Positions 43,552 through 50,651 of a DNA stretch of 64,000 bases are shown piece by piece. The position numbers and the translations under genes are program-made. The stretch is from Caldilineae bacterium (GTDB lineage Bacteria > Chloroflexota > Anaerolineae > Epilineales > Epilineaceae): the NCBI GenBank assembly GCA_020634625.1, contig JACKBJ010000007.1, positions 74,545 through 138,544 of the forward strand, read 5' to 3'. Each line of letters starts with the position of its first letter. The stretch's first letter is position 1. The notes beneath the pieces are model-generated. The model made no database searches, was not told the DNA's origin, and worked only from the letters and a program-made list of their open reading frames with translations.

Positions 43552-45942
43552 TCAGCCCTCGTCCATCGACATGTGCCCGTGGCCCTCGAAGTCCGGCTCG
43601 GGCAGGTCGATCCGGGGCGCCTGGATCTCGCGCCAGCCCTCCGCGCCTTCGCGGATCTCGAGCACCCGATCCAAGGGCAGGCCCTCGAAGCGCTGATCGA
43701 GGCCGCTGGCCGGCCAGCGCAGCCGCAGCTCGACGATCGCCTCGGCGCGGCCCAGCCCGATCTCCTGCTGCAGGCTCGAGGCGCCGAAGCTGCCGCCCGA
43801 GGACACCGTCCGGTGGATCTCGCGCCGGCCCTCCGGCCCCTCGACCACCAGCGCGATGCGCGTGCCGATCGCCGAACGGTTGGCGGTCTCGCCGACGAGC
43901 CGCAGCGTGATCCAGCGTTGGCCCTGCCCCGGGTTCTCGAAGAGCGCGTTGTAGTACCAGTCGCCCTCGGCCGCGCCGCCCAGGTTGGCGAAGACGTCCT
44001 GGTCGCCGTCGTTGTCGAGGTCGGCGAAGGCGATGGCGTGGCCCTTCTGCAGGTGCCCGAAGCCGCCGGAGCTGGTCACGTCGAGGAAATGGCCGGCGCC
44101 GTCAGCGCGGTACATGCGGTTGGGCACCAGCGAGGTGAAGGCCGGGTCGCCGGTGCCGACGTAGAAGTCGAGCCAGCCGTCGTTGTCCAGGTCGCCGAAG
44201 TTGCTGCCCATGGCGAAGAGCACGTCGTTCACGCCGGCCGTCTCGGTCCGGTCCTCGAAGCGGCCGTCGCCCCGGTTGCGGTAGAGCCGCGGCCGGCTGC
44301 CGCCGCCCGGCAGCCCCAGCACGTCGGCGGCCACGTCGTCGGCGCAGCCGCCCAGGAAGTCCTCGGCGTGCCCGTAGCCCAGGACCATCAGGTCCTGCCA
44401 GCCGTCGTTGTCGTAGTCCCAGGCCCAGACCGGGAAGCTGTACTCGGGCTCCGCGACGCCCGCCGCCGCGGCGATCTCCTCGAAGCGCCCCCCCGAGGCG
44501 GCCGGCCCTCGGTTGCGAAACAGCAGGTTGGCCTGCCCCAGCCGGGACACGTAGAGGTCGAGCCGGTCGTCGTTGTCCATGTCGAACCAGGTGACCCCCT
44601 TGACCCAGCCCAGCACCTCCAGGCCCTCCTCCGCGGCGACCTCGCGGAAGGTCCCGTCGCCCAGGTTGCGGTAGAGCTCGCCCGGATGGCGCGTGCCCGC
44701 ACCAGGCTGGCCCTGGTCCTGGGTCTCGTTGCCGATGAACAGGTCGATCCAGCCGTCGCCGTCGTAGTCGCCCCAGCTGGCGGTCTGGGTCGGGTGGTAG
44801 CTCAGGAGCCCGGCCGCCTCGGTGACGTCCTCGAAGCGCCCGCCGCCCAGGTTGTGCAGCAGCGAGTTGGGGAACTCGCCCTGGCTGCCCATCCAGGCCC
44901 CGCGCAGCACCAGCACGTCGATCAGGCCGTCGTTGTCGTAATCGGCCTGGATCAGGTTCAGCCCGCCGGTCAGCGCGGCGATGCCGGCCGCCTCGGCGAT
45001 GTCCTCGAAGTGGCCGTCGCCCTGGCTGCGCATCAGCTGCAGCGGATCCTCGATGCCCCAGGAGCTGACCATCAGGTCCAGCAGCCCGTCCCCGTCGAAG
45101 TCCTCGGTCACCGCGCCGCCCGAGAGCCCGCGCGTGGCCAGACCGGCCGCCGGCGCCACGTCGTAGAAGCGGCCGATGTCGTCCTCCGAGGCGAAGCGCT
45201 CGGGCGGGATGCGCCAGGCCTCGGGCAGGCCCGCCGGATACTCGCCCAGGGTCATGGCGGCGATGTTGGCCAGCCAGCGCGCCTCCAGGTCCTCCGGCGC
45301 GGCCTCCAGGACCTCGGCCAGCACCGCCGCGGCCCGCTCGGAGCCCTCGCGCAGCTGGTGCTGGCCACCGCCCTGGATCGGCAGCAGGCAGGAGTCGGCG
45401 TTGTGGTTGGCGGCGCAGTTCTCCTCCTCGCCCAGGCGCAGGTTGGCCGCCGCGAGCAACATCAGGATGTCGTGTCGGGTCTGCTCGCCGACGCCATCGC
45501 TGCGTTCCCTGACCTCGTCGGCCAAGGCCGAGAGCGTCTCGACCGCTTCCCGCGTTCGGCCGGCGCCCAGCAGCGTGCTGCCGAGCTGGGCCCGATAGGC
45601 CATCCGCTGCAAGGGATCGGTCGGCAGGGGCACCTGCTCCAGCAGGCGCGCGCGGCGCGAGGCCAGCCAGGGCGTCCGGGCCGGATCGAGCCCGGCGATG
45701 ACCCGCGAGATCTGATGCGCCATCCGGCGCGTGCCCTCGCCGACGCGCGGCGCCGCATCCGCGGATGCGGGCGATGCCTGCTCGGCCTCGGGCGCCGACG
45801 TCGCGGCCGTCGCGAGCGGCTCGCCGCCCTCGATCGGCGCCGGGGGGCTGCCCGACCGGCAGCCGCCGGCCAGCAGCCCGAGGCCAAGGGTCAGTCCGGT
45901 CACCCGGCGCCAGCGTTCCTTGCCCACCGTTCGCCCCTGCAT
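43552..45942 (-). CDS. CRTAC1-family lipoprotein with FG-GAP/VCBS repeats and ASPIC/UnbV domain
   Basis: A 796-residue protein with lipoprotein signal LGLGLLAGGC (Cys about 28). A TPR-like helical part (about 80-235) is followed by VCBS/FG-GAP repeats: DFDGDGLLDLMVSSWG, DYDNDGLIDVLVLRG, DYDGDGWIDLFIGNE, DMDNDDRLDLYVSRLG, DYDNDGWQDLMVLGYG, DLDNDGWLDFYVGTGD and DLDNDGDQDVFANLGG. Each carries a calcium-binding type D-x-D-x-D. The C-terminus is an ASPIC/UnbV domain (NRSAIGTRIALVVEG, VSSGGSFGASSLQQEIGLG). The predicted form is a seven-bladed propeller outside the membrane. Function in this family is unknown. It converges on the glycosylation cluster with a 26-nt gap. Confidence 0.9.
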   Translation of the reverse strand: MQGRTVGKERWRRVTGLTLGLGLLAGGCRSGSPPAPIEGGEPLATAATSAPEAEQASPASADAAPRVGEGTRRMAHQISRVIAGLDPARTPWLASRRARLLEQVPLPTDPLQRMAYRAQLGSTLLGAGRTREAVETLSALADEVRERSDGVGEQTRHDILMLLAAANLRLGEEENCAANHNADSCLLPIQGGGQHQLREGSERAAAVLAEVLEAAPEDLEARWLANIAAMTLGEYPAGLPEAWRIPPERFASEDDIGRFYDVAPAAGLATRGLSGGAVTEDFDGDGLLDLMVSSWGIEDPLQLMRSQGDGHFEDIAEAAGIAALTGGLNLIQADYDNDGLIDVLVLRGAWMGSQGEFPNSLLHNLGGGRFEDVTEAAGLLSYHPTQTASWGDYDGDGWIDLFIGNETQDQGQPGAGTRHPGELYRNLGDGTFREVAAEEGLEVLGWVKGVTWFDMDNDDRLDLYVSRLGQANLLFRNRGPAASGGRFEEIAAAAGVAEPEYSFPVWAWDYDNDGWQDLMVLGYGHAEDFLGGCADDVAADVLGLPGGGSRPRLYRNRGDGRFEDRTETAGVNDVLFAMGSNFGDLDNDGWLDFYVGTGDPAFTSLVPNRMYRADGAGHFLDVTSSGGFGHLQKGHAIAFADLDNDGDQDVFANLGGAAEGDWYYNALFENPGQGQRWITLRLVGETANRSAIGTRIALVVEGPEGRREIHRTVSSGGSFGASSLQQEIGLGRAEAIVELRLRWPASGLDQRFEGLPLDRVLEIREGAEGWREIQAPRIDLPEPDFEGHGHMSMDEG

Positions 45943-45992
45943 GCTCGCCCCCTATCGCCAACGCGCTCGAAGATCGGCCGCTCACGCGCACT

Positions 45993-45998
45993 ACGATA
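45993..45998 (-). promoter_or_regulatory. Candidate extended -10 for the CRTAC1 lipoprotein gene
   Basis: Minus strand TGC-TATCGT, about 51 nt upstream of the ATG at 45942; same TGCTATC core as other promoters here. Confidence 0.35.
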
Positions 45999-46226
45999 GC
46001 AGGGTCGCGATCCCGGCTCACGTCGACCTCGCGCCCGCCGCGATCCGTCGCGCCACCCCGCAGGGCTCGCGAGCCCCTGCGCCGCCTCGACTTGACCCCC
46101 CGCCAGGCGCACCCTACCATCCCAATCATGCATCTGTGTAGTGCCAGTCCGTGGGTGTCCATGGGCGCCCAAACATAGGGCTATCTGGGCTGCTTCGTCC
46201 GCTGGCGTCCACTGGAGTCCGGCTAT

Positions 46227-46240
46227 TTAGGGGTCAAATC
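46227..46240 (+). repeat. Left 14-bp direct repeat (putative attL core)
   Basis: TTAGGGGTCAAATC, identical to 59717-59730; followed at once by a second GGGGTCAAA. It could be the crossover core or an arm-binding site. Confidence 0.6.
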
Positions 46241-46254
46241 GGGGTCAAACGGTC

Positions 46255-46283
46255 TTGCGCTGGCCGCTCCGTTCATGTAGACT
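46255..46283 (+). promoter_or_regulatory. Promoter TTGCGC-17-TAGACT for the element operon, leaderless
   Basis: TTGCGC at 46255-46260, spacer 17, TAGACT at 46278-46283. The ATG at 46291 lies 7 nt after the -10, so the mRNA should start at the start codon. The spacing matches the secA promoter (TTGCGG-17-TATAAT). Confidence 0.55.
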
Positions 46284-46290
46284 GGCGCCC

Positions 46291-46494
46291 ATGCGAGATC
46301 GGTGCAGTACCTCACCAGAGCCGCGCGACCGGCGCATGAGCGTCAGCCTCTCGGCTGTTGCCGTCGCCATTGCACAGGCTCTCGCGAAGAGGCACGGCCT
46401 GCGCTCCCGGGCGCAAGCGATCGAGTACGCGCTGCGAGCGACCGGGCGCGCCGAGGGCATCGACCAGGAGGACGAGCATGCCGACCGTCGATGA
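46291..46494 (+). CDS. Small ribbon-helix-helix-like protein
   Basis: A 67-residue protein, first in the element operon. After 16 residues comes MSVSLSAVAVAIAQALAKRH and then SRAQAIEYALRATG, which fits a strand-helix-helix pattern of RHH (CopG/Arc-type) DNA-binding proteins. It has no Shine-Dalgarno but a promoter directly upstream, suggesting a leaderless message. A start at the internal ATG (46336) would give just the RHH core. It overlaps the next gene by 17 nt. A repressor or copy-control role for the element is a guess based on position. Confidence 0.5.
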   Translation: MRDRCSTSPEPRDRRMSVSLSAVAVAIAQALAKRHGLRSRAQAIEYALRATGRAEGIDQEDEHADRR

Positions 46495-46726
46495 GATCCT
46501 GAAGGCCTGGACGTTCCCCGGCGTCGACACCCACTGGTCGGGCTGCGAGCTCTCCCACCCGACCTGCGCGATCCGGCGCTTGGCCACCGAGGCCAAGCGG
46601 CTCGACGCCGAGCGCGAGGCCCTGGCGGATGCGCTGCGCGGGATGGGCTGTGAGCCCGAAGCCATCGAGCGCGTTGCACGCGAAGCACGCCCCAGCCTCA
46701 TCGAGGCCAGGGCGAGTTCGGCATAG
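46478..46726 (+). CDS. Small hypothetical protein of the element
   Basis: An 82-residue protein with AGGAGG 6 nt before its ATG at 46478. It starts within the end of the upstream gene. The sequence has WSGCELSHPTC and then a long amphipathic helix (RRLATEAKRLDAEREALADA), with a C-terminal helical part. I do not recognise a family. The Cys/His set (C, H, C) near residues 23-29 might bind a metal. Position between the RHH-like gene and the zinc ribbon points to an element-specific accessory role. Confidence 0.55.
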   Translation: MPTVDEILKAWTFPGVDTHWSGCELSHPTCAIRRLATEAKRLDAEREALADALRGMGCEPEAIERVAREARPSLIEARASSA

Positions 46727-46742
46727 TCGTGAGGGGGTAGGT

Positions 46743-46794
46743 GGCCCGGTCGGTGGGCAAACACCGACCGGGCCGTGCCGGAGGGAATCCGGCA
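46743..46794 (+). promoter_or_regulatory. Two consecutive perfect hairpins between element genes
   Basis: Stem 1 is 13 bp (46743-46755 with 46762-46774, loop GGCAAA). Stem 2 is 7 bp (46776-46782 with 46788-46794, loop GGGAA). They sit in the 105-nt gap before the zinc-ribbon gene, in an operon whose other genes overlap. They could end a short early transcript, protect RNA or bind a regulator. Confidence 0.6.
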
Positions 46795-46831
46795 GCCCAA
46801 TTCTACAACATCAGATTCGGAGGGAACCGGC

Positions 46832-47056
46832 ATGTCTTCTTCTACGTCGCCGCCGCTGCCGTCGCTCGACACGCCCTGCGTGAAGTGCGGCTGCCCGGCC
46901 TTCAACCTCACGTGGATCCCCGCCACGGATGATCCCCAGTTCGACCGTACTACCCCGGTGCCCTACGACGAGCCGCGGGAGCACCTGAGCGCCGTCTGCA
47001 AGCAGTGCGGCTTCGTTTGGCCGGTGGCGCCGCTGGATGCGACGGAGGGGTCATGA
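46832..47056 (+). CDS. Small zinc-ribbon protein
   Basis: A 74-residue protein. CGGAGGG lies 7 nt upstream of ATG 46832. Two cysteine pairs, CVKCGCP near residue 16 and CKQCGF near residue 58, form a zinc ribbon. The stop overlaps the FtsK-like start as ATGA (47053), so the two are translated together. It may help the translocase or act in regulation; the family is not known to me. Confidence 0.65.
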   Translation: MSSSTSPPLPSLDTPCVKCGCPAFNLTWIPATDDPQFDRTTPVPYDEPREHLSAVCKQCGFVWPVAPLDATEGS

Positions 47057-48342
47057 ACGTCCGGGCCTGGGCGGAGGCGAGCCAGGTGGCCTTCCTGGAG
47101 CTGCTCTACGACCGCTTCGACATCGTCGCCGCGTCGGGGCCGCTCTGGATGGGGCCGGCCTGTGCGACGGTGATCCTCGAGCCCGGGCCTTCGGACGTCG
47201 CCAGGATCTTGACTCTTGAGCGCGCGCTGCGGGGCTGCGCCTACTCAGACGATCCGCTGCGGCTGTACCAGACGGCGGCCGGGGTGGCGGTGGAGCTGCC
47301 CCTTCCACGGGAGATGCGCCGCTCGATCTCGGTGAGCCAGTTGCCTCTCTGCCAGGGACTCAGGGTTTCCATCGGCGGGGACGGCCGCGGGCGGGCCTAC
47401 GTGCTCGACCTCGAGAGCCGGCCGCACGCGCTGATCGCCGGAGCATCGGGCTGCGGGAAGTCGGAGGCCCTGCGGACGATCGTGACGGGCCTGGCAAGGC
47501 AGAACGAGCCGGGCGAGATCGAGATGGTGCTGGTTGACCTGGAGGGCAGCACTTGGGGCGAGTTCACGCTGCTGGCACACCTGCGCGAGCCGGTGATCAC
47601 GCGCCGGCAGGATGCGACGCGGATGCTCGAGGGACTGCTGGGCGAGCTCGCCACTCGCGACGCCGACTCCGTTCCGCTCGTCGTCGTGATCGACGAGGTG
47701 CGAATGTTGACGCGGGACGGGGCGATGCTGGGGTTACTCGTCGACCTGGCTGAGCGGTGCCGGAAGCGAAGGGTGACGCTGGTGCTGGCGACGCAGACTC
47801 CGAAGGCTGATGTGCTGCCGACCGACCTTACCGGGAACCTCGGGAACCTGCTGGCCGGGAAGGTGAACAAGGCGACGACGTCAGAGGTGATCATCGGCCG
47901 GCGAGGGGCGGAGCTGCTGCCTCGAGAGCCGATGGGTGACTTCATCGACGCAGGCGGGGTGCGGCTTCAGGCGGCATTGGTGACCGCGGCGGACGTCCAG
48001 CGATTGCCGATGAGTCGGCAGGCGACTCATCGACCCACTTCGGATCGCGGGGAGCCCGCTGAACCCGAGGTGCGCCCGACCCAGGCGTCCGAGCCACGCG
48101 CGCTCGAGTCGTGGATGCGAGACTGGATCGTGCTGCACTCAGACGTCACCGAAGAGGAGATCCGGCTGCCCGGAATCGTCCGCACGCGCCAGGCACTTGG
48201 CGTCGGAGAGAAGGCCGCCCGGCGGTTCCTGGAGCAGGTCTACGAGGAGCTGGCCGCATCCCCGGCATCACCCCTATCACCCCCATCTCCCCCCGAGGAG
48301 ACGGGCGATTCGAGGGTGATCCAGTTCGTCCGACCGGCCTGA
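47053..48342 (+). CDS. FtsK/SpoIIIE-type DNA translocase (TraB-like)
   Basis: A 429-residue ATPase. Walker A GASGCGKSEA is at 130-139 and Walker B LVVVIDEV at 209-216, with the FtsK-type Q-rich sensor LATQTPKADVLPTDL at about 257-271. It lacks the N-terminal membrane domain of cell-division FtsK and is about as short as plasmid TraB/prophage FtsK proteins. The C-terminus has a winged-helix-like segment (ESWMRDWIVLHSDVTEEEI, GEKAARRFLEQV) that could read DNA. It would pump double-stranded DNA in transfer or excision of the element. It is coupled with the zinc-ribbon gene and followed 19 nt later by a two-helix membrane protein. Confidence 0.85.
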   Translation: MNVRAWAEASQVAFLELLYDRFDIVAASGPLWMGPACATVILEPGPSDVARILTLERALRGCAYSDDPLRLYQTAAGVAVELPLPREMRRSISVSQLPLCQGLRVSIGGDGRGRAYVLDLESRPHALIAGASGCGKSEALRTIVTGLARQNEPGEIEMVLVDLEGSTWGEFTLLAHLREPVITRRQDATRMLEGLLGELATRDADSVPLVVVIDEVRMLTRDGAMLGLLVDLAERCRKRRVTLVLATQTPKADVLPTDLTGNLGNLLAGKVNKATTSEVIIGRRGAELLPREPMGDFIDAGGVRLQAALVTAADVQRLPMSRQATHRPTSDRGEPAEPEVRPTQASEPRALESWMRDWIVLHSDVTEEEIRLPGIVRTRQALGVGEKAARRFLEQVYEELAASPASPLSPPSPPEETGDSRVIQFVRPA

Positions 48343-48361
48343 GACAGGGGGGATAGGGGAG

Positions 48362-48775
48362 ATGAGGGAGACAGGGGTGTTGCTCGGGGTCGGCTCGGTG
48401 CTGGCTCTCGCGCTCGGCGCACTGCTCTTCGTGCAGAAGCTCGACTCGGCCAATATCGACATGCTGACGACCGGAATCACGGTGATGATCGTGCTGGTGC
48501 CGGTGGCGCTCATCGTCGTCGCGCTGGCGGTGGTCGTGGTGGTGATGGCGCGGAGGCAGGGGCGGGTGGGACCCGCGGCGTCGCCGCTCGAGCTGCCGGC
48601 GATCCGTGTGGATCGGCCGGTGGACCTGCAGCAGCGTCGGCAGGAGGCGGACACAACGCTGGCGGAGGCTAGGGCGGCGAAGGCGGTGATGATGCTCGAG
48701 GACTCGCAGCGGGGGCGGAAGCCTCGGCCGGAGCTGCAGCCCGGGCGGTGGGTGGCGACGGAGATGGAGCGATGA
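48362..48775 (+). CDS. Two-helix membrane protein of the element
   Basis: A 137-residue protein; GGGGAG lies just before ATG 48362. Helix 1 is LLGVGSVLALALGALLFV and helix 2 is ITVMIVLVPVALIVVALAVVVVVM. The cytoplasmic C-terminal half is charged (LQQRRQEADTTLAEARAAKA). It lies between the translocase and the DUF2637-like gene with ATGA overlap to the latter, so it probably forms part of the transfer complex. No known family recognised. Confidence 0.65.
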   Translation: MRETGVLLGVGSVLALALGALLFVQKLDSANIDMLTTGITVMIVLVPVALIVVALAVVVVVMARRQGRVGPAASPLELPAIRVDRPVDLQQRRQEADTTLAEARAAKAVMMLEDSQRGRKPRPELQPGRWVATEMER

Positions 48776-49482
48776 GCTGGCAGGGGCTTGGCCGCGTGTC
48801 CGCCTTGGCCAGCTGCGTGGCCGCCGCGGCCGCGTTGGCCGGCAGCCAGGCCTTCGTGATCCACGATGCCGTGGCCGTCCACCACGGCCACTTGCCGGTG
48901 GCCGCGCAGTGGGCCATGGCCATCGGCTTCGAGGCGGCCATCGTGGCCGTAGGGCTCTGCGTGGCCGTGACCGGATTCGACTGGACGCTGGTCGTGGCCG
49001 AGGTGTTTCTGCTCGCGCCGTCCGTGGCCATCGCTGCGGATGGGATCGACCCTACGGCCACGCCGGCCGCGCTGGACACGCTGGCCATGTCCGTGATGCC
49101 GCTGCAGTACGCGGTCGTCATCCTGGCCGCGCACCGACTGGCCGGCCACTACGTGGCCATGGCCACGGTCACGACGGCCGTGACCGGTCACGAGGCGGAC
49201 ACGGCCGAGGAGGTGGCCGTCGCAGCCGGACATGACCGGGGTGCGTCCGAAGCCGAGAAGGACACGACCGGGCATGACCGGCGACTACGACCGGCCACCA
49301 GAACGGTCACGCGGCCACGACCGGACATGACCGATGGCCGCAGGGTCGCGGCCCAGCGCTACGCGGCCATGGCCGGCCAGCTGGGCGACAACGTCACGGC
49401 CGTGGCCGAGGAGACGGGGAAGGCGCGACGGACGGTGCGGCGGTGGCGGGCAGACGCGGAACGCCTCAGCCTGCTCCGATGA
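48772..49482 (+). CDS. DUF2637/Spd-like membrane protein with C-terminal helix-turn-helix
   Basis: A 236-residue protein. Four hydrophobic helices occupy residues 8-130 (SALASCVAAAAALAGSQAF, AMAIGFEAAIVAVGLCVAV, and others), in the style of DUF2637 proteins found on actinobacterial conjugative plasmids, where they aid intramycelial spread. A low-complexity part rich in TGHD/RP (137-185) follows, then a C-terminal helix-turn-helix (NVTAVAEETGKARRTVRRW). The DNA of the low-complexity part holds the YGACCGG repeat cluster. Its place after an FtsK/TraB-like gene agrees with the actinobacterial order. The DUF2637 match is by pattern, not by search. Confidence 0.6.
   Translation: MSWQGLGRVSALASCVAAAAALAGSQAFVIHDAVAVHHGHLPVAAQWAMAIGFEAAIVAVGLCVAVTGFDWTLVVAEVFLLAPSVAIAADGIDPTATPAALDTLAMSVMPLQYAVVILAAHRLAGHYVAMATVTTAVTGHEADTAEEVAVAAGHDRGASEAEKDTTGHDRRLRPATRTVTRPRPDMTDGRRVAAQRYAAMAGQLGDNVTAVAEETGKARRTVRRWRADAERLSLLR
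49181..49335 (+). repeat. Cluster of seven YGACCGN direct repeats (clt-like)
   Basis: TGACCGGT 49181, TGACCGGG 49233, CGACCGGG 49265, TGACCGGC 49275, CGACCGGC 49288, CGACCGGA 49318 and TGACCGAT 49328, all in the same orientation; another TGACCGGA is at 48968. TraB translocases of Streptomyces bind 8-bp direct repeats in the clt locus, so this is a candidate recognition region. It also encodes a TGHDR/RP-rich peptide, so codon bias is the alternative. Confidence 0.5.
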
Positions 49483-49617
49483 CCCATCGACCCCTTGCTA
49501 TCGAGGCCGACGCAGTGGTAAACTCCGCAACCTGGGAGCATTTGAGGCGTAACACACCATTATCACACCCCGTCTCACCTGAAGTAAGTCCCACGCTGGC
49601 CAGTATTGGAGGCAGTG

Positions 49618-49986
49618 ATGCAGAGGCAATTCTACGAGCACATGCCATTCCTGACGGGAGTCGCGTTCCTAGGCGAGATGCTAGACGGCCTTCTGTTTCC
49701 TTCTGAGAAGTTCCGCAAGATCCAATCTCTCGAGGCGAGTGATCATGATGTCCATGTCCAGGACTGGGAAGCCCTGGGCCGTGACATGAGGGTGTCGATT
49801 CGAATTGTCCGCGAGGGCTCGGACCCCAGGGCGGTCCAACTGAAGCTCTTCAATACGCAGCCAGAGGCGTCGGAGGCGGCGCATCGCGAGGCCGCCAGGA
49901 TGGTGAATAATGCTAAAGTGGCCAGTGCGCAGTCTCGAACGAGTCGCCGGAAGCGCATTAAGAAGAGCAAGAGAGTCCGTGCATGA
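49618..49986 (+). CDS. Hypothetical protein, AT-richer cargo
   Basis: A 122-residue protein, ATG at 49618 with TTGGAGG 6-11 nt upstream. The start is MQRQFYEHMPFLTGVAFLG; the middle is acidic and the tail very basic (TSRRKRIKKSKRVRA), which may contact nucleic acid. The family is not recognised. Its stop overlaps the next start (ATGA, 49983), forming a two-gene unit with a DUF2335-like membrane protein. Base composition is lower in GC than the operon before it. TGCTATCGA near 49497 may be its promoter. Confidence 0.6.
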   Translation: MQRQFYEHMPFLTGVAFLGEMLDGLLFPSEKFRKIQSLEASDHDVHVQDWEALGRDMRVSIRIVREGSDPRAVQLKLFNTQPEASEAAHREAARMVNNAKVASAQSRTSRRKRIKKSKRVRA

Positions 49987-50471
49987 GCAAGCAGCCGCAG
50001 ATTGAAGAGCAAGAGGGCGACCCTGAGCCGCCCTCTTTTGATATCGCGATGCGGGAGGTCATCAGCAGACTCCAGTTGTCTGATGAAGACCAGCGAGTAG
50101 TCCTAAGCGCCTTTCAGGTGATCCGAGCTGAGGTCGAGTACCATAGTGGTCCAATGCCGGCAATCAGCTATCTCAAGGGACTGAACCAGCTTGCGGACAA
50201 CGGAGCAGAGCGTATCTTGGCCACTTATGAGATGCAGGTCGAGCACCGGATCCAATACGAGTCTCGAGGCCAGTGGCATGCATTCCTATTGACGGCACTT
50301 GGCCAACTGTTTGGCTTCGTTGTAATCTTGGCTATCCTAGTGATGGCGTATTCGTTCATGCAGAATGGTAGCGGGCTTGTCGAGTTTGCCGCGATCGTAA
50401 CCTCATTGGCTGCGATCGCGGGTATCTTCGCCTATGTGAAACGAAGAGACAAGCAGGACTCCTCTGGCTAG
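49983..50471 (+). CDS. DUF2335-like small membrane protein
   Basis: A 162-residue protein. A soluble N-terminal part (1-100) ends in VEHRIQYESRGQWHAF, followed by two helices (LLTALGQLFGFVVILAILVMAY and LVEFAAIVTSLAAIAGIFAYV) and a short basic tail. The E-H-R-x-x-x-E/S-x-G-Q pattern before two helices is that of DUF2335 membrane proteins, often found on mobile elements; function unknown. It is translationally coupled to the 122-residue protein and followed by two hairpins. Confidence 0.65.
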   Translation: MSKQPQIEEQEGDPEPPSFDIAMREVISRLQLSDEDQRVVLSAFQVIRAEVEYHSGPMPAISYLKGLNQLADNGAERILATYEMQVEHRIQYESRGQWHAFLLTALGQLFGFVVILAILVMAYSFMQNGSGLVEFAAIVTSLAAIAGIFAYVKRRDKQDSSG

Positions 50472-50473
50472 GG

Positions 50474-50513
50474 CTGGTCAGATAGACCAGGGCCCCGGAG
50501 CAGGTGCCCGGGG
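50474..50513. terminator. Two hairpins after the DUF2335-like gene
   Basis: CTGGTC-AGATA-GACCAG (50474-50490) begins 2 nt after the stop codon, then CCCCGG...CCGGGG (50493-50498 with 50508-50513). They sit between convergent genes and probably end transcription of the plus-strand unit. Confidence 0.55.
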
Positions 50514-50651
50514 ACTTGATGTATCGGCATCTCTCCAGCCCGACTTGAACATCGTGCCAACCACGTCTACCCACGACATTGCCGAATCACTCCAACCGAC
50601 GGCCAACCTGAGAATGACAGTCCGACGATTTCTGAACAAGTACGTGCGTTG

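Larger units (their letters stand above)
45943..46290. other. Junction region: CRTAC1 promoter and left end of the integrated element
   Basis: 348 nt without a gene. Near 45993-45998 the minus strand reads TGCTATCGT, an extended -10 for the CRTAC1 gene. From 46140 the sequence changes to short repeats of TGG(T/C)G(T/C)CCA type (46147-46157, 46203-46220, 46282-46291), which may be integrase arm sites. At 46227-46250 there are two GGGGTCAAA copies, the first within the 14-bp repeat shared with the right end. Confidence 0.55.

Noticed and set aside
46227..46250. tRNA 3' end as attachment site (GGGGTCAAATC resembles a T-loop)
   Set aside because: No acceptor, D or anticodon arms fit on either side at either end.
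49181..49335. CRISPR-like array
   Set aside because: Repeats are only 7-8 bp with irregular spacing, inside a coding region, and no cas genes are present.
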